A DNA stretch of 64,000 nucleotides from an uncultured Clostridia bacterium. Lineage in GTDB: Bacteria > Bacillota > Clostridia > Christensenellales > Aristaeellaceae. A model generated the notes under the pieces. The model saw nothing but the letters and a program-made list of their open reading frames with translations. It was not told where the DNA came from and searched no databases. Positions 33,680 through 42,776 of this stretch are shown one piece after another. Position 1 is the stretch's first letter. Every line of letters starts with the position of its first letter. The stretch spans positions 62,001-126,000 of the forward strand of contig CAKUFA010000002.1 of assembly GCA_934647165.1 (NCBI GenBank), read 5' to 3'. The position numbers were made by a program, and so were the translations under genes.

Positions 33680-34618
33680 ATGTCAAACACCACTGCGAAG
33701 CCCTTAACGACTGCAAACATTCGGAAAAAGCGTTCTCATTTGCAGGAGACGCCGTTTTACGTCATGCTCCTACCCGGCGTGATTCTGACCCTGATTTTCT
33801 CCTATTTGCCTATGTTCGGCCTTGTGATGGCCTTCCAAAACTACAAGCCGCTTCTGTCCTTTGCCGGCTCCAAATGGGTTGGACTTCAGAACTTCCAGGA
33901 TATGCTCAGGCTGCCTCGGTTCTGGAGCATTGTCGGCAATACGCTGACCATTTCAACTTGGAAAATTGTGCTGGGGTTGATTGTTCCGCTGATCATCGCC
34001 CTTCAGCTTAACGAGGTCATCAGCAACAAGTTTAAGCGCGTTGCACAGACCGTATTCTTCCTCCCGTATTTCCTGTCCTGGGCAGTGTTGGGCGGCATCC
34101 TGCGCAACCTGTTCATGTATGACGGCATGATTAATGGCATACTGATTCGCTTGGGCTTAGAACCTGTGAAGTTCCTGATGGACAACAAATGGTTCCCGGT
34201 GATTCTGATCGTGTCCGATGTGTGGAAGGGCATGGGCTATAACATGATTGTGTTCCTGGCCGCCATCACCAACGTGGATCCCTCCCTGCACGAATCTGCT
34301 GCACTGGACGGCGCAACCCGTTGGCAGCAGACGTGGCACATCACCTTGCCGACCATTCGCCCCATTGTGGTGATGATGGCAGTGCTGTCGCTGGGTTCCG
34401 TGCTCAGCGCCGGCAGTGAGCAGATCCTGCTGTTGTATAACGAATCGGTGTATGAGAGTTCTGACGTTATCGACACGTTTGTGTACCGCATGGGTCTGGT
34501 GAACCACCAATGGTCGCTGTCCGCAGCTGTTGGTATGATGAAGTCCGTGGTGTCCAGTATCCTCATCCTGTTCTCGCACTTCATCGTTAACAAATTCCTA
34601 GATTATCAGGTATTCTAA
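33680..34618 (+). CDS. ABC sugar importer permease (LplB-type)
   Basis: A 312-residue inner-membrane permease with six helices. The first helix is PFYVMLLPGVILTLIFSYLP. The EAA loop that contacts the ATPase reads LHESAALDGATRWQQTWHIT with the conserved Gly. It pairs with the next gene to form the channel for the oligosaccharide delivered by the binding protein. An 18-bp gap separates the two permeases. Confidence 0.93.
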   Translation: MSNTTAKPLTTANIRKKRSHLQETPFYVMLLPGVILTLIFSYLPMFGLVMAFQNYKPLLSFAGSKWVGLQNFQDMLRLPRFWSIVGNTLTISTWKIVLGLIVPLIIALQLNEVISNKFKRVAQTVFFLPYFLSWAVLGGILRNLFMYDGMINGILIRLGLEPVKFLMDNKWFPVILIVSDVWKGMGYNMIVFLAAITNVDPSLHESAALDGATRWQQTWHITLPTIRPIVVMMAVLSLGSVLSAGSEQILLLYNESVYESSDVIDTFVYRMGLVNHQWSLSAAVGMMKSVVSSILILFSHFIVNKFLDYQVF

Positions 34619-34636
34619 GGAAAGGAGGAAATCGTC

Positions 34637-35560
34637 ATGGAAGCAACTGTAAAAACGAAGAACCCGCATGATAAAGCAAAAAAGAAGCGTCTTCCTACAT
34701 TTAACATTGTGAATGGTTTCCTTCTTCTGCTGCTGATTATCATCTGTTTTATCCCGATCATGCACCTGGTTTCCCTGTCGCTGTCCAACAAGCTGGATGC
34801 TGTGGCTGGCAATGTAGGCATTTTCCCGAAGGGCTTTAACCTTGCGGCCTATCAGTACGTGATGGAGAGCTCCGACTTCTGGCGGGCGCTGAGCATCACC
34901 GTGCTGCGCGTGATCATTGGTGTGCCGGCCAGCTTGTTTGTGGTTCTCCTCAGTGCCTATGCGCTGTCCAAGCCCGTGAGCCGGTTCCGCGCACGGAACA
35001 TTTTCTCCGGTTTCTTCGTGTTCACGATGCTCTTTGGCGGCGGCATGATCCCTTCGTACATTGTCATCAGCAAGCTGGGCATGTTGAACACCATCTGGGC
35101 GTTGACCATCCCCGGCGCGATGAACATTGGCTACATGATCATGATGATGAACTTCTTCCGTGGTATTCCGACGGAAATTGAGGAAGCAGCCACCATCGAT
35201 GGCGCAGGTCAGTTCCGCATTCTGTTCACGCTGTACCTGCCCATGTCGCTGCCGTCTCTGGCAACGATTTTGCTGTTCTCCACCGTGGCCAACTGGAACT
35301 GCTGGATGGACGGCTACCTGTACATGAATAAGCCCACCAACTATCCGTTGCAGACCTACCTGGCTGTGCTGCTGATGAACAGCAAGAGCACATTGGACAT
35401 GGCCATGACGCCTGAGCAGATCAAGCGGATGGAGCAGACCAGCGAGCGCACGATCGAGGCTGCGCAGATTTTCCTGGCCGCTCTGCCTATCATGTGCTTC
35501 TATCCCTTCCTGCAGAAGTACTACATCAAGGGTATCGTGGTTGGCAGTGTGAAGGGCTAA
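34637..35560 (+). CDS. ABC sugar importer permease (LplC/YtcP-type)
   Basis: The second, 307-residue permease. It starts with a cytoplasmic tail and the helix FLLLLLIIICFIPIMHLVSLS, and its EAA loop is EIEEAATIDGAGQFRILFTL. The C-terminal FLQKYYIKGIVVGSVKG is the family ending of CUT1-type permeases. AAAGGAGG precedes the ATG. A terminator follows and no hydrolase is attached, so the imported sugar is not shown by context. Confidence 0.93.
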   Translation: MEATVKTKNPHDKAKKKRLPTFNIVNGFLLLLLIIICFIPIMHLVSLSLSNKLDAVAGNVGIFPKGFNLAAYQYVMESSDFWRALSITVLRVIIGVPASLFVVLLSAYALSKPVSRFRARNIFSGFFVFTMLFGGGMIPSYIVISKLGMLNTIWALTIPGAMNIGYMIMMMNFFRGIPTEIEEAATIDGAGQFRILFTLYLPMSLPSLATILLFSTVANWNCWMDGYLYMNKPTNYPLQTYLAVLLMNSKSTLDMAMTPEQIKRMEQTSERTIEAAQIFLAALPIMCFYPFLQKYYIKGIVVGSVKG

Positions 35561-35573
35561 GATCAAAAACAAG

Positions 35574-35610
35574 AGCGCCCCGGATGATGAAAAACGTCAT
35601 CCGGGGCGCT
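35574..35610 (+). terminator. Terminator of the sugar-importer operon, 14-bp stem
   Basis: AGCGCCCCGGATGA (35574-35587) pairs with 35597-35610. The T-run is short. Confidence 0.8.
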
Positions 35611-35643
35611 TGCTGTATAAGCTGATTCTTTCTGTTGGAAAAA

Positions 35644-35658
35644 GGCGCTTTCACGCTT
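35644..35658 (+). repeat. Left copy of a 15-bp direct repeat flanking insertion copy 2
   Basis: GGCGCTTTCACGCTT, identical to 35855-35869. The right copy overlaps the uvrA stop codon; the left copy is followed on the minus strand by TTTTT, as a terminator tail would be. Confidence 0.8.
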
Positions 35659-35854
35659 CAGCATGTCGGCAAAGTGGCTTTGCCGAGTTTGCATTTTTCA
35701 CTGTCAGCGGAGCTAACGGCCGTGAAAAATGGAAGGAGGGGTTTCGCCTTTGGCCGAAACCACCCCGCCCGACCGGCATAGCCGGTCGATACGAATCCAG
35801 TCAGAGGGGCATCATGCCCCTCCGACACCTTCTCATATGGTTTGTTGACAGTCC
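35659..35854 (-). mobile_element. MITE-like structured insertion, copy 2
   Basis: About 196 bp, in the opposite orientation to the copy at 10012-10215 and nearly identical along most of its length. Its left end reads CAGCATGTCGGCAAAG and its right end, read inward, GGACTGTCAACAAACC, imperfect inverted repeats. Perfect palindromes include GAGGGGCATCATGCCCCTC (35804-35822) and GACCGGCATAGCCGGTC (35771-35787); several positions that differ between the copies keep or restore pairing. No open frame of note. It separates the uvrA stop codon from what looks like its T-run. Confidence 0.75.
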
Positions 35855-35867
35855 GGCGCTTTCACGC

Positions 35868-38702
35868 TTATCCTTTTTCCAACATTTTTTTGAGATATTC
35901 GCCTGTGAAAGATGCGCTGCACTGTGCCACTTCCTCGGGGGTGCCCGTGCACACAATCGTGCCGCCGCCGTCGCCGCCTTCAGGGCCAAGGTCAATCAGT
36001 TGATCGGCCACCTTGATGACATCCAGGTTATGCTCAATGACCAGCACGGAGTTACCTGCGTCCGTCAGGCGCTGAAGGACGCTGATAAGCCTGTCCACAT
36101 CGGCCATGTGCAAGCCGGTGGTGGGTTCATCCAGCAGATAGATGGTTTTGCCGGTGGCACGGCGGCTGAGCTCTGTGGCGAGCTTCACGCGCTGAGCTTC
36201 GCCGCCAGAAAGGGTGGTGGACGGCTGCCCGAGCTTCATGTAACCAAGGCCAACGTCATAGAGCGTTTCCAGCTTGCGCAGAATGGGAGGATGATTTTCG
36301 AAGAAGGCCATGGCCTCCTCCACATTCATGTCCAGCACCTCATAGATATTCTTGCCGCGATAGGTCACTTCCAGTGTTTCACGGTTATAGCGTTTGCCCT
36401 TGCAGACCTCGCATGGCACATAGATATCAGGCAGGAAGTGCATTTCGATCTTCAGCAGACCATCGCCGCAGCAGGCTTCGCAGCGGCCGCCCTTCACGTT
36501 GAAGGAGAAGCGATTCTCTTTATAGCCCCGTGCCTTGGCTTCAGGACACATGGCAAAAATTTTGCGGATGAGGTCAAACAGGCCGGTATAAGTGGCCGGG
36601 TTGCTGCGCGGAGTGCGGCCGATAGGGCTCTGGTCGATCATGATGATTTTATCCAGTTGCTCCACGCCTTCCATAGCACGGAATTTGCCGGGGCGCGTCT
36701 TGGCACGGTTGAGCACCTTGGCCAGGTGCTTATAGAGAATCTCGTTGATAAGGCTGCTCTTGCCGGAGCCGCTTACACCGGTGATACAGCACAGCACACC
36801 CAGGGGAATTTTAACATCAATATTTTTGAGATTGTGCTCCTGCGCGCCAAGGATGGTGAGATAACCGGTGGGGGTGCGGCGCGATTGAGGAACGCTGATG
36901 TGCTTTTTGCCGGACAAGTATTGACCGGTCAGGCTTTCCGGGCAGGCCATGATATCCTGCACAGTGCCTTCCGCCACAATGTTGCCGCCATGAATGCCTG
37001 CGCCGGGGCCGACGTCCACAATCCAGTCCGCAGCATACATGGTATCTTCATCGTGCTCCACCACAATGAGTGTGTTGCCCAGATCGCGCATTTTCTTCAG
37101 GGTGTTGATGAGCTTCTGATTATCCCGCTGATGCAGGCCGATGGAGGGCTCGTCCAGCACGTAGAGCACACCCATGAGAGCCGAACCGATCTGCGTAGCC
37201 AGGCGAATACGCTGCGCTTCGCCGCCGGAGAGGGAGCCTGCGGCACGCCCCAGCGTCAGATAGCCAAGGCCAACGTCGATCAGGAATCCAAGGCGAGCGT
37301 CAATCTCTTTGAGAATCTGCGAAGCAATCATCTGTTCTTTTTCTGTCAGCGTCAGGTGACGGAAAAAGTCCTGTGCCTGTGCGATGGGCAGGGTGGAAAC
37401 CTCGGCCAGATTGCGGCCGTTCACGGTCACGGCAAGCGCTTCAGGCTTCAGGCGCTGGCCGTGGCAGGCAGGGCACAGCTCCTCGGCCATGTATTCCTCA
37501 TAGGCCTGCTTCATGCTGTCGGAGGAAGTTTCGTGATAGCGGCGTTCCATGGTGGGAATAACGCCCTCAAAAGGTGTGGCATATTCCGCTGTCCCGTGGG
37601 CGCCCTCGTAGTGGATGGTGATTTTTTCTTTGCCGGTGCCGTACAGGATGGCATTCCAGGCCTCGGGAGAGAAGTCCTTTACCGGCGTGTCCATGGTAAA
37701 ACCGTATTTTTCACCCATGGCAGCGAGGTATTGGGCGGCGATGCCGTTGTCATCCCCCGTATTAAAGCCCATGGCGTTCAGAGCGCCCTGCCGCAGGCTT
37801 TTTTCTTTGTCCGGGAAAAGGATGTCCGGGCTGATTTTCATCAGCGTACCCAAACCGGAGCATTCGGGACACGCGCCAAAGGGACTATTGAAGGAGAACA
37901 TTCGCGGAGCAAGCTCTTCGATAGAGATGCCGCAGTCCGGACAGGCATAGTTCATGGAAAACAGCAGCTCGCCCTTGTCAAACAGGTCGAAGATGACCAA
38001 ACCGCCGGACTGGGCGGTGGCTGTTTCGATGGAGTCAGTCAGCCGCTGACGCATTTCTTTGCCGGGGCGGACAATCAACCGGTCCACCACCAGCTCAATG
38101 GAGTGCTTCTTCTTTTTGTCAAGGGGAGGGGTGTCATCCAATTCATAGAGCGTGCCGTCGATCCGCACACGAACAAAGCCGCTTTTTTGCGCGGTTTGCA
38201 GCACGTGGGCATGCTCACCCTTGCGCGCACGCACAACGGGAGCCAGCACTTGCAGGCGCGTTCCCTCAGGATATTGCAGCACAGCATCCACCATTTGATC
38301 CACTGTTTGCTGGCGAATTTCCTTGCCGCACACCGGGCAATGGGGGATGCCGATGCGCGCCCACAGGAGGCGCAGGTAGTCATGAATTTCCGTGACGGTG
38401 CCCACGGTGGAGCGGGGATTGCGGCTGGTGGTTTTTTGATCGATGGAGATAGCAGGGCTCAGTCCCTCAATGGCGTCCACATCCGGCTTTTCCATCTGCC
38501 CCAGGAATTGCCGGGCGTAGCTGGACAAGCTTTCCACATACCGCCGTTGCCCCTCGGCATAAATGGTGTCAAAGGCGAGACTGCTTTTGCCGGAGCCGGA
38601 CAAGCCGGTGAACACTACCAGTTTGTTGCGCGGCACGGTCAGGCTTACGTTTTTCAGGTTATGCTCCCGCGCTCCACGGATTATGAGCGAGTTGTTGGTC
38701 AT
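35868..38702 (-). CDS. uvrA: Excinuclease ABC subunit A
   Basis: The damage-recognition ATPase of nucleotide excision repair, acting as a dimer with UvrB. Both ABC modules are complete: Walker A GLSGSGKSSLAFDT and GVSGSGKSSLINEI, signatures LSGGEAQRIRLA and LSGGEAQRVKLA, and Walker B stretches VLDEPSIGLH and LLDEPTTGLH. The zinc modules include CPVCGKEIRQQ, CPDCG...CPECSG and CEACCGDG...CEVCKG. Length 944 is normal. Its stop codon lies in the 15-bp repeat flanking the structured insertion, but the protein is intact. uvrB and uvrC are not in the window. Confidence 0.98.
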   Translation of the reverse strand: MTNNSLIIRGAREHNLKNVSLTVPRNKLVVFTGLSGSGKSSLAFDTIYAEGQRRYVESLSSYARQFLGQMEKPDVDAIEGLSPAISIDQKTTSRNPRSTVGTVTEIHDYLRLLWARIGIPHCPVCGKEIRQQTVDQMVDAVLQYPEGTRLQVLAPVVRARKGEHAHVLQTAQKSGFVRVRIDGTLYELDDTPPLDKKKKHSIELVVDRLIVRPGKEMRQRLTDSIETATAQSGGLVIFDLFDKGELLFSMNYACPDCGISIEELAPRMFSFNSPFGACPECSGLGTLMKISPDILFPDKEKSLRQGALNAMGFNTGDDNGIAAQYLAAMGEKYGFTMDTPVKDFSPEAWNAILYGTGKEKITIHYEGAHGTAEYATPFEGVIPTMERRYHETSSDSMKQAYEEYMAEELCPACHGQRLKPEALAVTVNGRNLAEVSTLPIAQAQDFFRHLTLTEKEQMIASQILKEIDARLGFLIDVGLGYLTLGRAAGSLSGGEAQRIRLATQIGSALMGVLYVLDEPSIGLHQRDNQKLINTLKKMRDLGNTLIVVEHDEDTMYAADWIVDVGPGAGIHGGNIVAEGTVQDIMACPESLTGQYLSGKKHISVPQSRRTPTGYLTILGAQEHNLKNIDVKIPLGVLCCITGVSGSGKSSLINEILYKHLAKVLNRAKTRPGKFRAMEGVEQLDKIIMIDQSPIGRTPRSNPATYTGLFDLIRKIFAMCPEAKARGYKENRFSFNVKGGRCEACCGDGLLKIEMHFLPDIYVPCEVCKGKRYNRETLEVTYRGKNIYEVLDMNVEEAMAFFENHPPILRKLETLYDVGLGYMKLGQPSTTLSGGEAQRVKLATELSRRATGKTIYLLDEPTTGLHMADVDRLISVLQRLTDAGNSVLVIEHNLDVIKVADQLIDLGPEGGDGGGTIVCTGTPEEVAQCSASFTGEYLKKMLEKG

Positions 38703-38729
38703 ACATGCACCTCAGAAGAGAAAGATCAT

Positions 38730-38771
38730 TGTGCGGAAGGAACCTCTTCCGAAGAAAGTCCCTTCCGCACA
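38730..38771 (-). terminator. Hairpin between the DUF362 gene and uvrA
   Basis: TGTGCGGAAGG (38730-38740) pairs with CCTTCCGCACA (38761-38771). The T-tract after it on the minus strand is poor, so some read-through into uvrA is possible. Confidence 0.6.
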
Positions 38772-38781
38772 TACGAATTTC

Positions 38782-39888
38782 TTATTTCATCACAATCAGT
38801 TCATAGGCCCGCTGACCTAAGCCGATTTTTTCTCCGTGTTCCAGCTGTTCACGCCAGTTGGTGTCCGGGTAGCTGTTGTGGAAGTGATCCTCACAGATGT
38901 GCGGCATCTCGCTGAGACGGGAACCAGGAATGGGTTCTTGCTTCAGACAGGCGTCGGCACAGGCCTGATCCAGCGCAACCGGGTCGAAGCTGGCGAACAT
39001 GCCGATATCCGGCAGGATGGGCAGATCGTTTTCACCATGGCAATCGCAGCAGGGGCTGATGTCCATCACCAGCGAAATGTGGAAGTGCGGGCGGCCCTGC
39101 ACCACAGCCAGGGCGTATTCCGTCATTTTACGGCAGAGGATATCGTTGCTCTCCCCCTCGCCTGCGCGGGTTGCATCCTTGGGACACACGCCGATACAGC
39201 GGCCGCAGCCAACGCAGCGGCTATGGTCAATGGTGGCCTTGCGATTTTCGATGGTGATGGCGCTGTGGGCGCACACTTTCTGGCAGCGGCCGCAGCCAAC
39301 GCACAGCTCGTGATTGACGGTGGGCTTGCCGGCAGAATGCTGCTCCATTTTGCCTGCGCGGGAGCCGCAGCCCATGCCGATGTTCTTGATGGCGCCGCCA
39401 AAGCCCGTGCCTTCGTGCCCCTTAAAGTGCGTCAGGCTCACAAACACATCTGCATCCATAATGGCGCGGCCAATCTTTGCCTCGTGTATATAGTCGCCGT
39501 TAACGGGCACCAGGGTTTCATCCGTGCCCTTCAGGCCATCGGCAATCAGCACGTGGCAGCCGGTATTGTAGGGGTTAAAGCCGTTCTGATAAGCGGTTTC
39601 GATATGATCCAGCGCATTCTTGCGGCTGCCAACATACAGTGTGTTGCAGTCTGTGAGGAAAGGCCGGCCGCCCCGCGCTTTGATGAAATCCGCCACAACA
39701 CGGGCATAGTTTGGCCGCAGGAAAGCCAGGTTACCCATTTCACCAAAGTGGATTTTGATGGCAGTGAATTTGCCGTCAAAGTCAATATCACCCATGCCGG
39801 CTTTTTCCATGAGCTTGTTCAGTTTTTCCAGCAGGGAGGTGGAATTGTGCGTTCTCAAATCTGTAAAGTATACCTTAGAAGCCGCCAT
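38782..39888 (-). CDS. DUF362 domain protein with two [4Fe-4S] clusters
   Basis: A 368-residue cytoplasmic iron-sulfur protein. Residues 1-185 and 270-368 make the DUF362 fold (AIKIHFGEMGNLAFLRPNY, VSLTHFKGHEGTGFGGAIKN). Inserted near 190-245 is a ferredoxin module with CVGCGRCQKVC and CVGCGRCIGVCPKD. The family is frequent in anaerobes and suspected of electron transfer or cofactor assembly, but no activity is known to me. AGGAGG precedes the ATG at 39888. Confidence 0.9.
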   Translation of the reverse strand: MAASKVYFTDLRTHNSTSLLEKLNKLMEKAGMGDIDFDGKFTAIKIHFGEMGNLAFLRPNYARVVADFIKARGGRPFLTDCNTLYVGSRKNALDHIETAYQNGFNPYNTGCHVLIADGLKGTDETLVPVNGDYIHEAKIGRAIMDADVFVSLTHFKGHEGTGFGGAIKNIGMGCGSRAGKMEQHSAGKPTVNHELCVGCGRCQKVCAHSAITIENRKATIDHSRCVGCGRCIGVCPKDATRAGEGESNDILCRKMTEYALAVVQGRPHFHISLVMDISPCCDCHGENDLPILPDIGMFASFDPVALDQACADACLKQEPIPGSRLSEMPHICEDHFHNSYPDTNWREQLEHGEKIGLGQRAYELIVMK

Positions 39889-39922
39889 ATAGCTTTAACC
39901 TCCTATTTTAATGTACTCTATC

Positions 39923-39951
39923 AGTGTAGCACAAATTTTTCGCAAGTGCAA
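39923..39951 (-). promoter_or_regulatory. Promoter of the DUF362 gene
   Basis: Minus strand TTGCAC (39946-39951), 17 bp, TACACT (39923-39928) with an upstream TGC extension. Confidence 0.65.
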
Positions 39952-40253
39952 CGGGAACACGAACATAAGTTTTCAAAACGATGTGCAGGTTCGTCTCTTT
40001 TTGCAGATTGAATCTCGTTTGCCGCAGGCAAAAAGGCATGCGTTTTTTGATGAATTGCATTGTGCCGCGAAATGAAAAATCATTCCCTGCGCATGGCTTA
40101 TCGAAAAACTGCTGGGCCGCAAAGGTGATTTCGCTGCTTTTTCATGGTTAATATGGTATAATATGCCTATCAATCAAGCGGAAATGGATAGGGTTGCCAG
40201 TGCATACTTGCCATGCGGCGATGAAATACCCATGAAAAGGAAGGAAGCTTTCC
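39952..40253 (+). other. Intergenic region before the phosphoglucomutase gene
   Basis: About 300 bp without a gene. Near its end TGGTATAAT, an extended -10 with hexamer at 40157-40162, points toward the phosphoglucomutase, and AAGGAAGG (40240-40247) is a ribosome site. An ATG at 40232 opens only a ten-codon frame. I see nothing else. Confidence 0.6.
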
Positions 40254-40892
40254 GTACAATATGAAGGCATCGTTTTTGATTTGGATGGCGTGATTTGTTC
40301 CACCGATCATTATCACTATCTGGCATGGAAGGCGCTGGCGGATCGGCTGAGCATTCCTTTCAATGAAACGGATAACAACCGGCTGCGCGGCGTGAGCCGT
40401 ATGGAGAGCCTGAACATCATCCTGGGAAAAAGCGCCAGGTCTTACACGGAAGAAGAGAAGGCCGTCATGGCAACGGAGAAAAACAACACATACCGAGAGC
40501 TGCTGCACCAGATGAGCCCTGCCGATTTGTCTGACGAGGTGAAAGCGACCCTTGATGCATTGCGGGTCAGGGAATTGAAGCTGGCAATCGGTTCCTCCAG
40601 CAAAAACACGCCCTTCATTCTGGAATGTGTAGGACTCAAGGGCTATTTTGATGCCGTGGCGGATGGCAACTGCATCACCCACTCCAAGCCTGATCCCGAG
40701 GTGTTTTTGAGGGCTGCCGAAATGATTGGCCTGCCGCCTGCCGTGTGCCTGGTGGTGGAAGATGCGCATGCAGGCGTGGAGGCGGCCGTGAACGGCGGCT
40801 TTGACTGCGCGGCGATTGGCGACGCAAAGGATGATCCTCGCGCCAACTATCATCTGGCTTCCTTTCGTGATTTGCTCAACGTTACGGAATGA
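40254..40892 (+). CDS. pgmB: Beta-phosphoglucomutase (HAD family), start codon not canonical
   Basis: Converts beta-glucose 1-phosphate, the product of inverting disaccharide phosphorylases, to glucose 6-phosphate. HAD motifs are FDLDGVICSTD, then GSSSKN, and HSKPDPEVF with VVEDAHAGVEAA; RGVSRMESL is the cap signature of this group. The reading frame has no ATG, GTG or TTG before the catalytic DLDG. The codon at the right distance from AAGGAAGG is GTA (40254), giving VQYEGIVFDLDG, which looks like a natural N-terminus. Alternatively the ATG at 40261 lies in the next frame and one missing G would restore MKGIVFDLDG. So the gene may be damaged at its start or the base may be a sequencing error. 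Its GH65 partner next door is a pseudogene. Confidence 0.75.
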   Translation, partial: VQYEGIVFDLDGVICSTDHYHYLAWKALADRLSIPFNETDNNRLRGVSRMESLNIILGKSARSYTEEEKAVMATEKNNTYRELLHQMSPADLSDEVKATLDALRVRELKLAIGSSSKNTPFILECVGLKGYFDAVADGNCITHSKPDPEVFLRAAEMIGLPPAVCLVVEDAHAGVEAAVNGGFDCAAIGDAKDDPRANYHLASFRDLLNVTE

Positions 40893-40897
40893 AATGA

Positions 40898-40955
40898 AAG
40901 ACCCCGCTGCAACGCAGAAAAATGATCCTCTGCGCTTGGAGCGGGGTCTTAAAAT
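40898..40955 (+). terminator. Terminator of the phosphoglucomutase gene
   Basis: AAGACCCCGCT (40898-40908) pairs with AGCGGGGTCTT (40940-40950), with an inner GCAGA/TCTGC stem, then AAAATTTTTC. Confidence 0.8.
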
Positions 40956-41021
40956 TTTTCTCGAAAGGGTCATGGTGATGCTGTGCGCTTGCGTTTTCAA
41001 TGCACTTTGATGGTGTGCGCT

Positions 41022-42771
41022 TTATCTTTGTGTATCCAGCAGCCAATCTCTTCCTTGCCAGTGCAGGTGGAGCTTCACACGCTTCTACCCTTTGGGCAGC
41101 CTGGGCAAAAGCACAGGTTGGCCAACCTCAAAATGCAGGCCCAGGAAGCCATAAAGCAGCACCATGTAAGCGCCGCCTGCCGCTGCGGGATGGGTTCCGC
41201 CAATGTATACCAGCCCGGCCCATTGTTTGCCGCCGCCCTGAATGTCCGCCTCCGCAGACTTCAGGAAAAGCGGATACGCCACGTCCGGGCGATTGATGGC
41301 ACAGGCGCACAGGGAGTACATGCAGGCAGAAAGGCTGCTTCCGTGCTCGGTGCGCGTCTCATAATAACCATAGTTCGCAGCAATGACGGAAGCAGGATAT
41401 TGCCCAGCATGTACAGGAGCGCCATTACGTCCGCCTGCTTGATAACTTGCGTCTGGGAGACTACGCCGTATGCGCCGCCCCAGTATTCCCGCGGATCAAG
41501 CAGCCTGCTGCGCACCTGTGGCACCGGAACGTCTTCCAGCTTGAAATAGCCGTCGAACTGTTCGATCACGCCCGTTTTCGGATTGGGCGTCTGGTGTTTC
41601 AAATGTTCAGCGGCGTCAAGGAATGCGTCAAGCTCCTGCACGGTTGTGTCCGGCAGATACAGACGGCATACCTCCACCGCATAGCGAAGCGTCATGCGCG
41701 CCATTTCATTGGTGTAGGCGTTGTTGTTCACATGCTCATGATACTCGTCAGGCCCCATCACATCCAGCAGGTCATAGGTGCTGCTGAGAATGCGCTTCGA
41801 CATCAGACTCATATAAAAGCGCGCACATTCCAACACCACCTGCGCGCCACCGCTACGCAGCAAGGAATCATCGCCTGTGTAGGCGGTATATTTCCGCAGC
41901 CCGTACACTACCGCGGCGGAAATGTGGATCTGTGTATCCCGGAAGAAAGTGCGCATGGGTCTGCCCGTAAACACATCCGTGACGTTGTAATCCGTGCAGG
42001 CGTCTTTGCCGCCATCCACACTTTCCCAGGCCTAAAACGCACCGGCATAGCCATAGGATTTTGCCTTCTCCAGCGCCCCCGGCAGGGTTTCAATCCGGTA
42101 TTCCAGGCAATGCTTTGCCACTTCCGGCATGCATGCCAGGTAAAAATCCAGCATGAACATTTCCGTATCCCAGAAGATTGCGCCTTTGTACGTTTGCCCG
42201 GCCAGGCGGGAAGCAGGCACTTTGCCGTTCGTAGTGTTGAGCACGGTCAGGCCGTCGATTAGCACGTTGTCAATGGAGCCGAACTCGTCCTTGACGGCGG
42301 ACCAGGCAGAGTTTTGGAGCGTCATTTCAATCAGCTCTTTGTTGCCATGGTCTCCCTGCATAAAGGCGTTTTCAACCAGAATGTTGCGGTACACAATGTC
42401 GTGCACATAGGCGTCATCGCTGTTGTGGATGCTGATAACCGGCTTATGGAAGTTGTACAGCACGGTGATGTTCTCAAACAACACAGCGCTGATTTCGGGA
42501 TCCAGCGTCAGCCCTTTATCGGTTTCATAACCAATTTCCATGGACTGTGCCAAATCGGTCCAAACCTGATGTTGCGGAAGGTGATGCCCTTGGTGGAGGC
42601 GGAATAGTTCTTAATCACAAGGCTGTCATCCCAAGTGCGGGCGAAGCTGTCCGTCACTACATGATCCGTGCAGGATTGGAAAGTGAAGCCATCGCCGTTC
42701 TGCCGCCCGGAAATGACTTTGACATTGCTGATTTCCACATGCTTGGAGGCAAAGGAATAGCGCACACCTGT
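41022..42771 (-). pseudogene. Degraded fusion of a beta-helix hydrolase fragment and a GH65 phosphorylase
   Basis: Read on the minus strand, 42765 to about 42240 encodes part of a right-handed beta-helix protein of the polygalacturonase type (NGDGFTFQSCTDHVVTDSF, VLYNFHKPVISIHNSDDAY). It passes in frame into a GH65 disaccharide phosphorylase near ASRLAGQTYKGAIFWDTEMF, including the general acid Glu in VMGPDEYHEHVNNNAYTN. It is broken by a frameshift near 42570, an amber codon at 42032-42034 where a Tyr is expected (AGAF*AWES), a frameshift near 41385, and a second amber at 41085-41087 at a Trp position, ending at TAA 41022. The 5' half of both parent genes is missing. GH65 enzymes of this kind split kojibiose- or nigerose-type sugars to beta-glucose 1-phosphate, the substrate of the adjacent phosphoglucomutase. 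Confidence 0.88.
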
Positions 42772-42776
42772 GGTGG

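Larger units (their letters stand above)
35561..35867. other. Intergenic region between the importer and uvrA
   Basis: These 307 bp contain the importer terminator and the second copy of the structured insertion with its flanking 15-bp repeats. No gene is seen. Confidence 0.8.

Noticed and set aside
35610..38915. Plus-strand open frame of 1101 codons
   Set aside because: It lies antisense to uvrA, whose protein is complete and certain. Its residues are rich in His, Gln and Ala with no domain, the usual shadow of a GC-rich gene.
41022..42771. Amber codons read as an amino acid such as pyrrolysine
   Set aside because: The same gene also has two frameshifts and missing ends, so it is a pseudogene; Tyr and Trp positions also fit simple point mutations.
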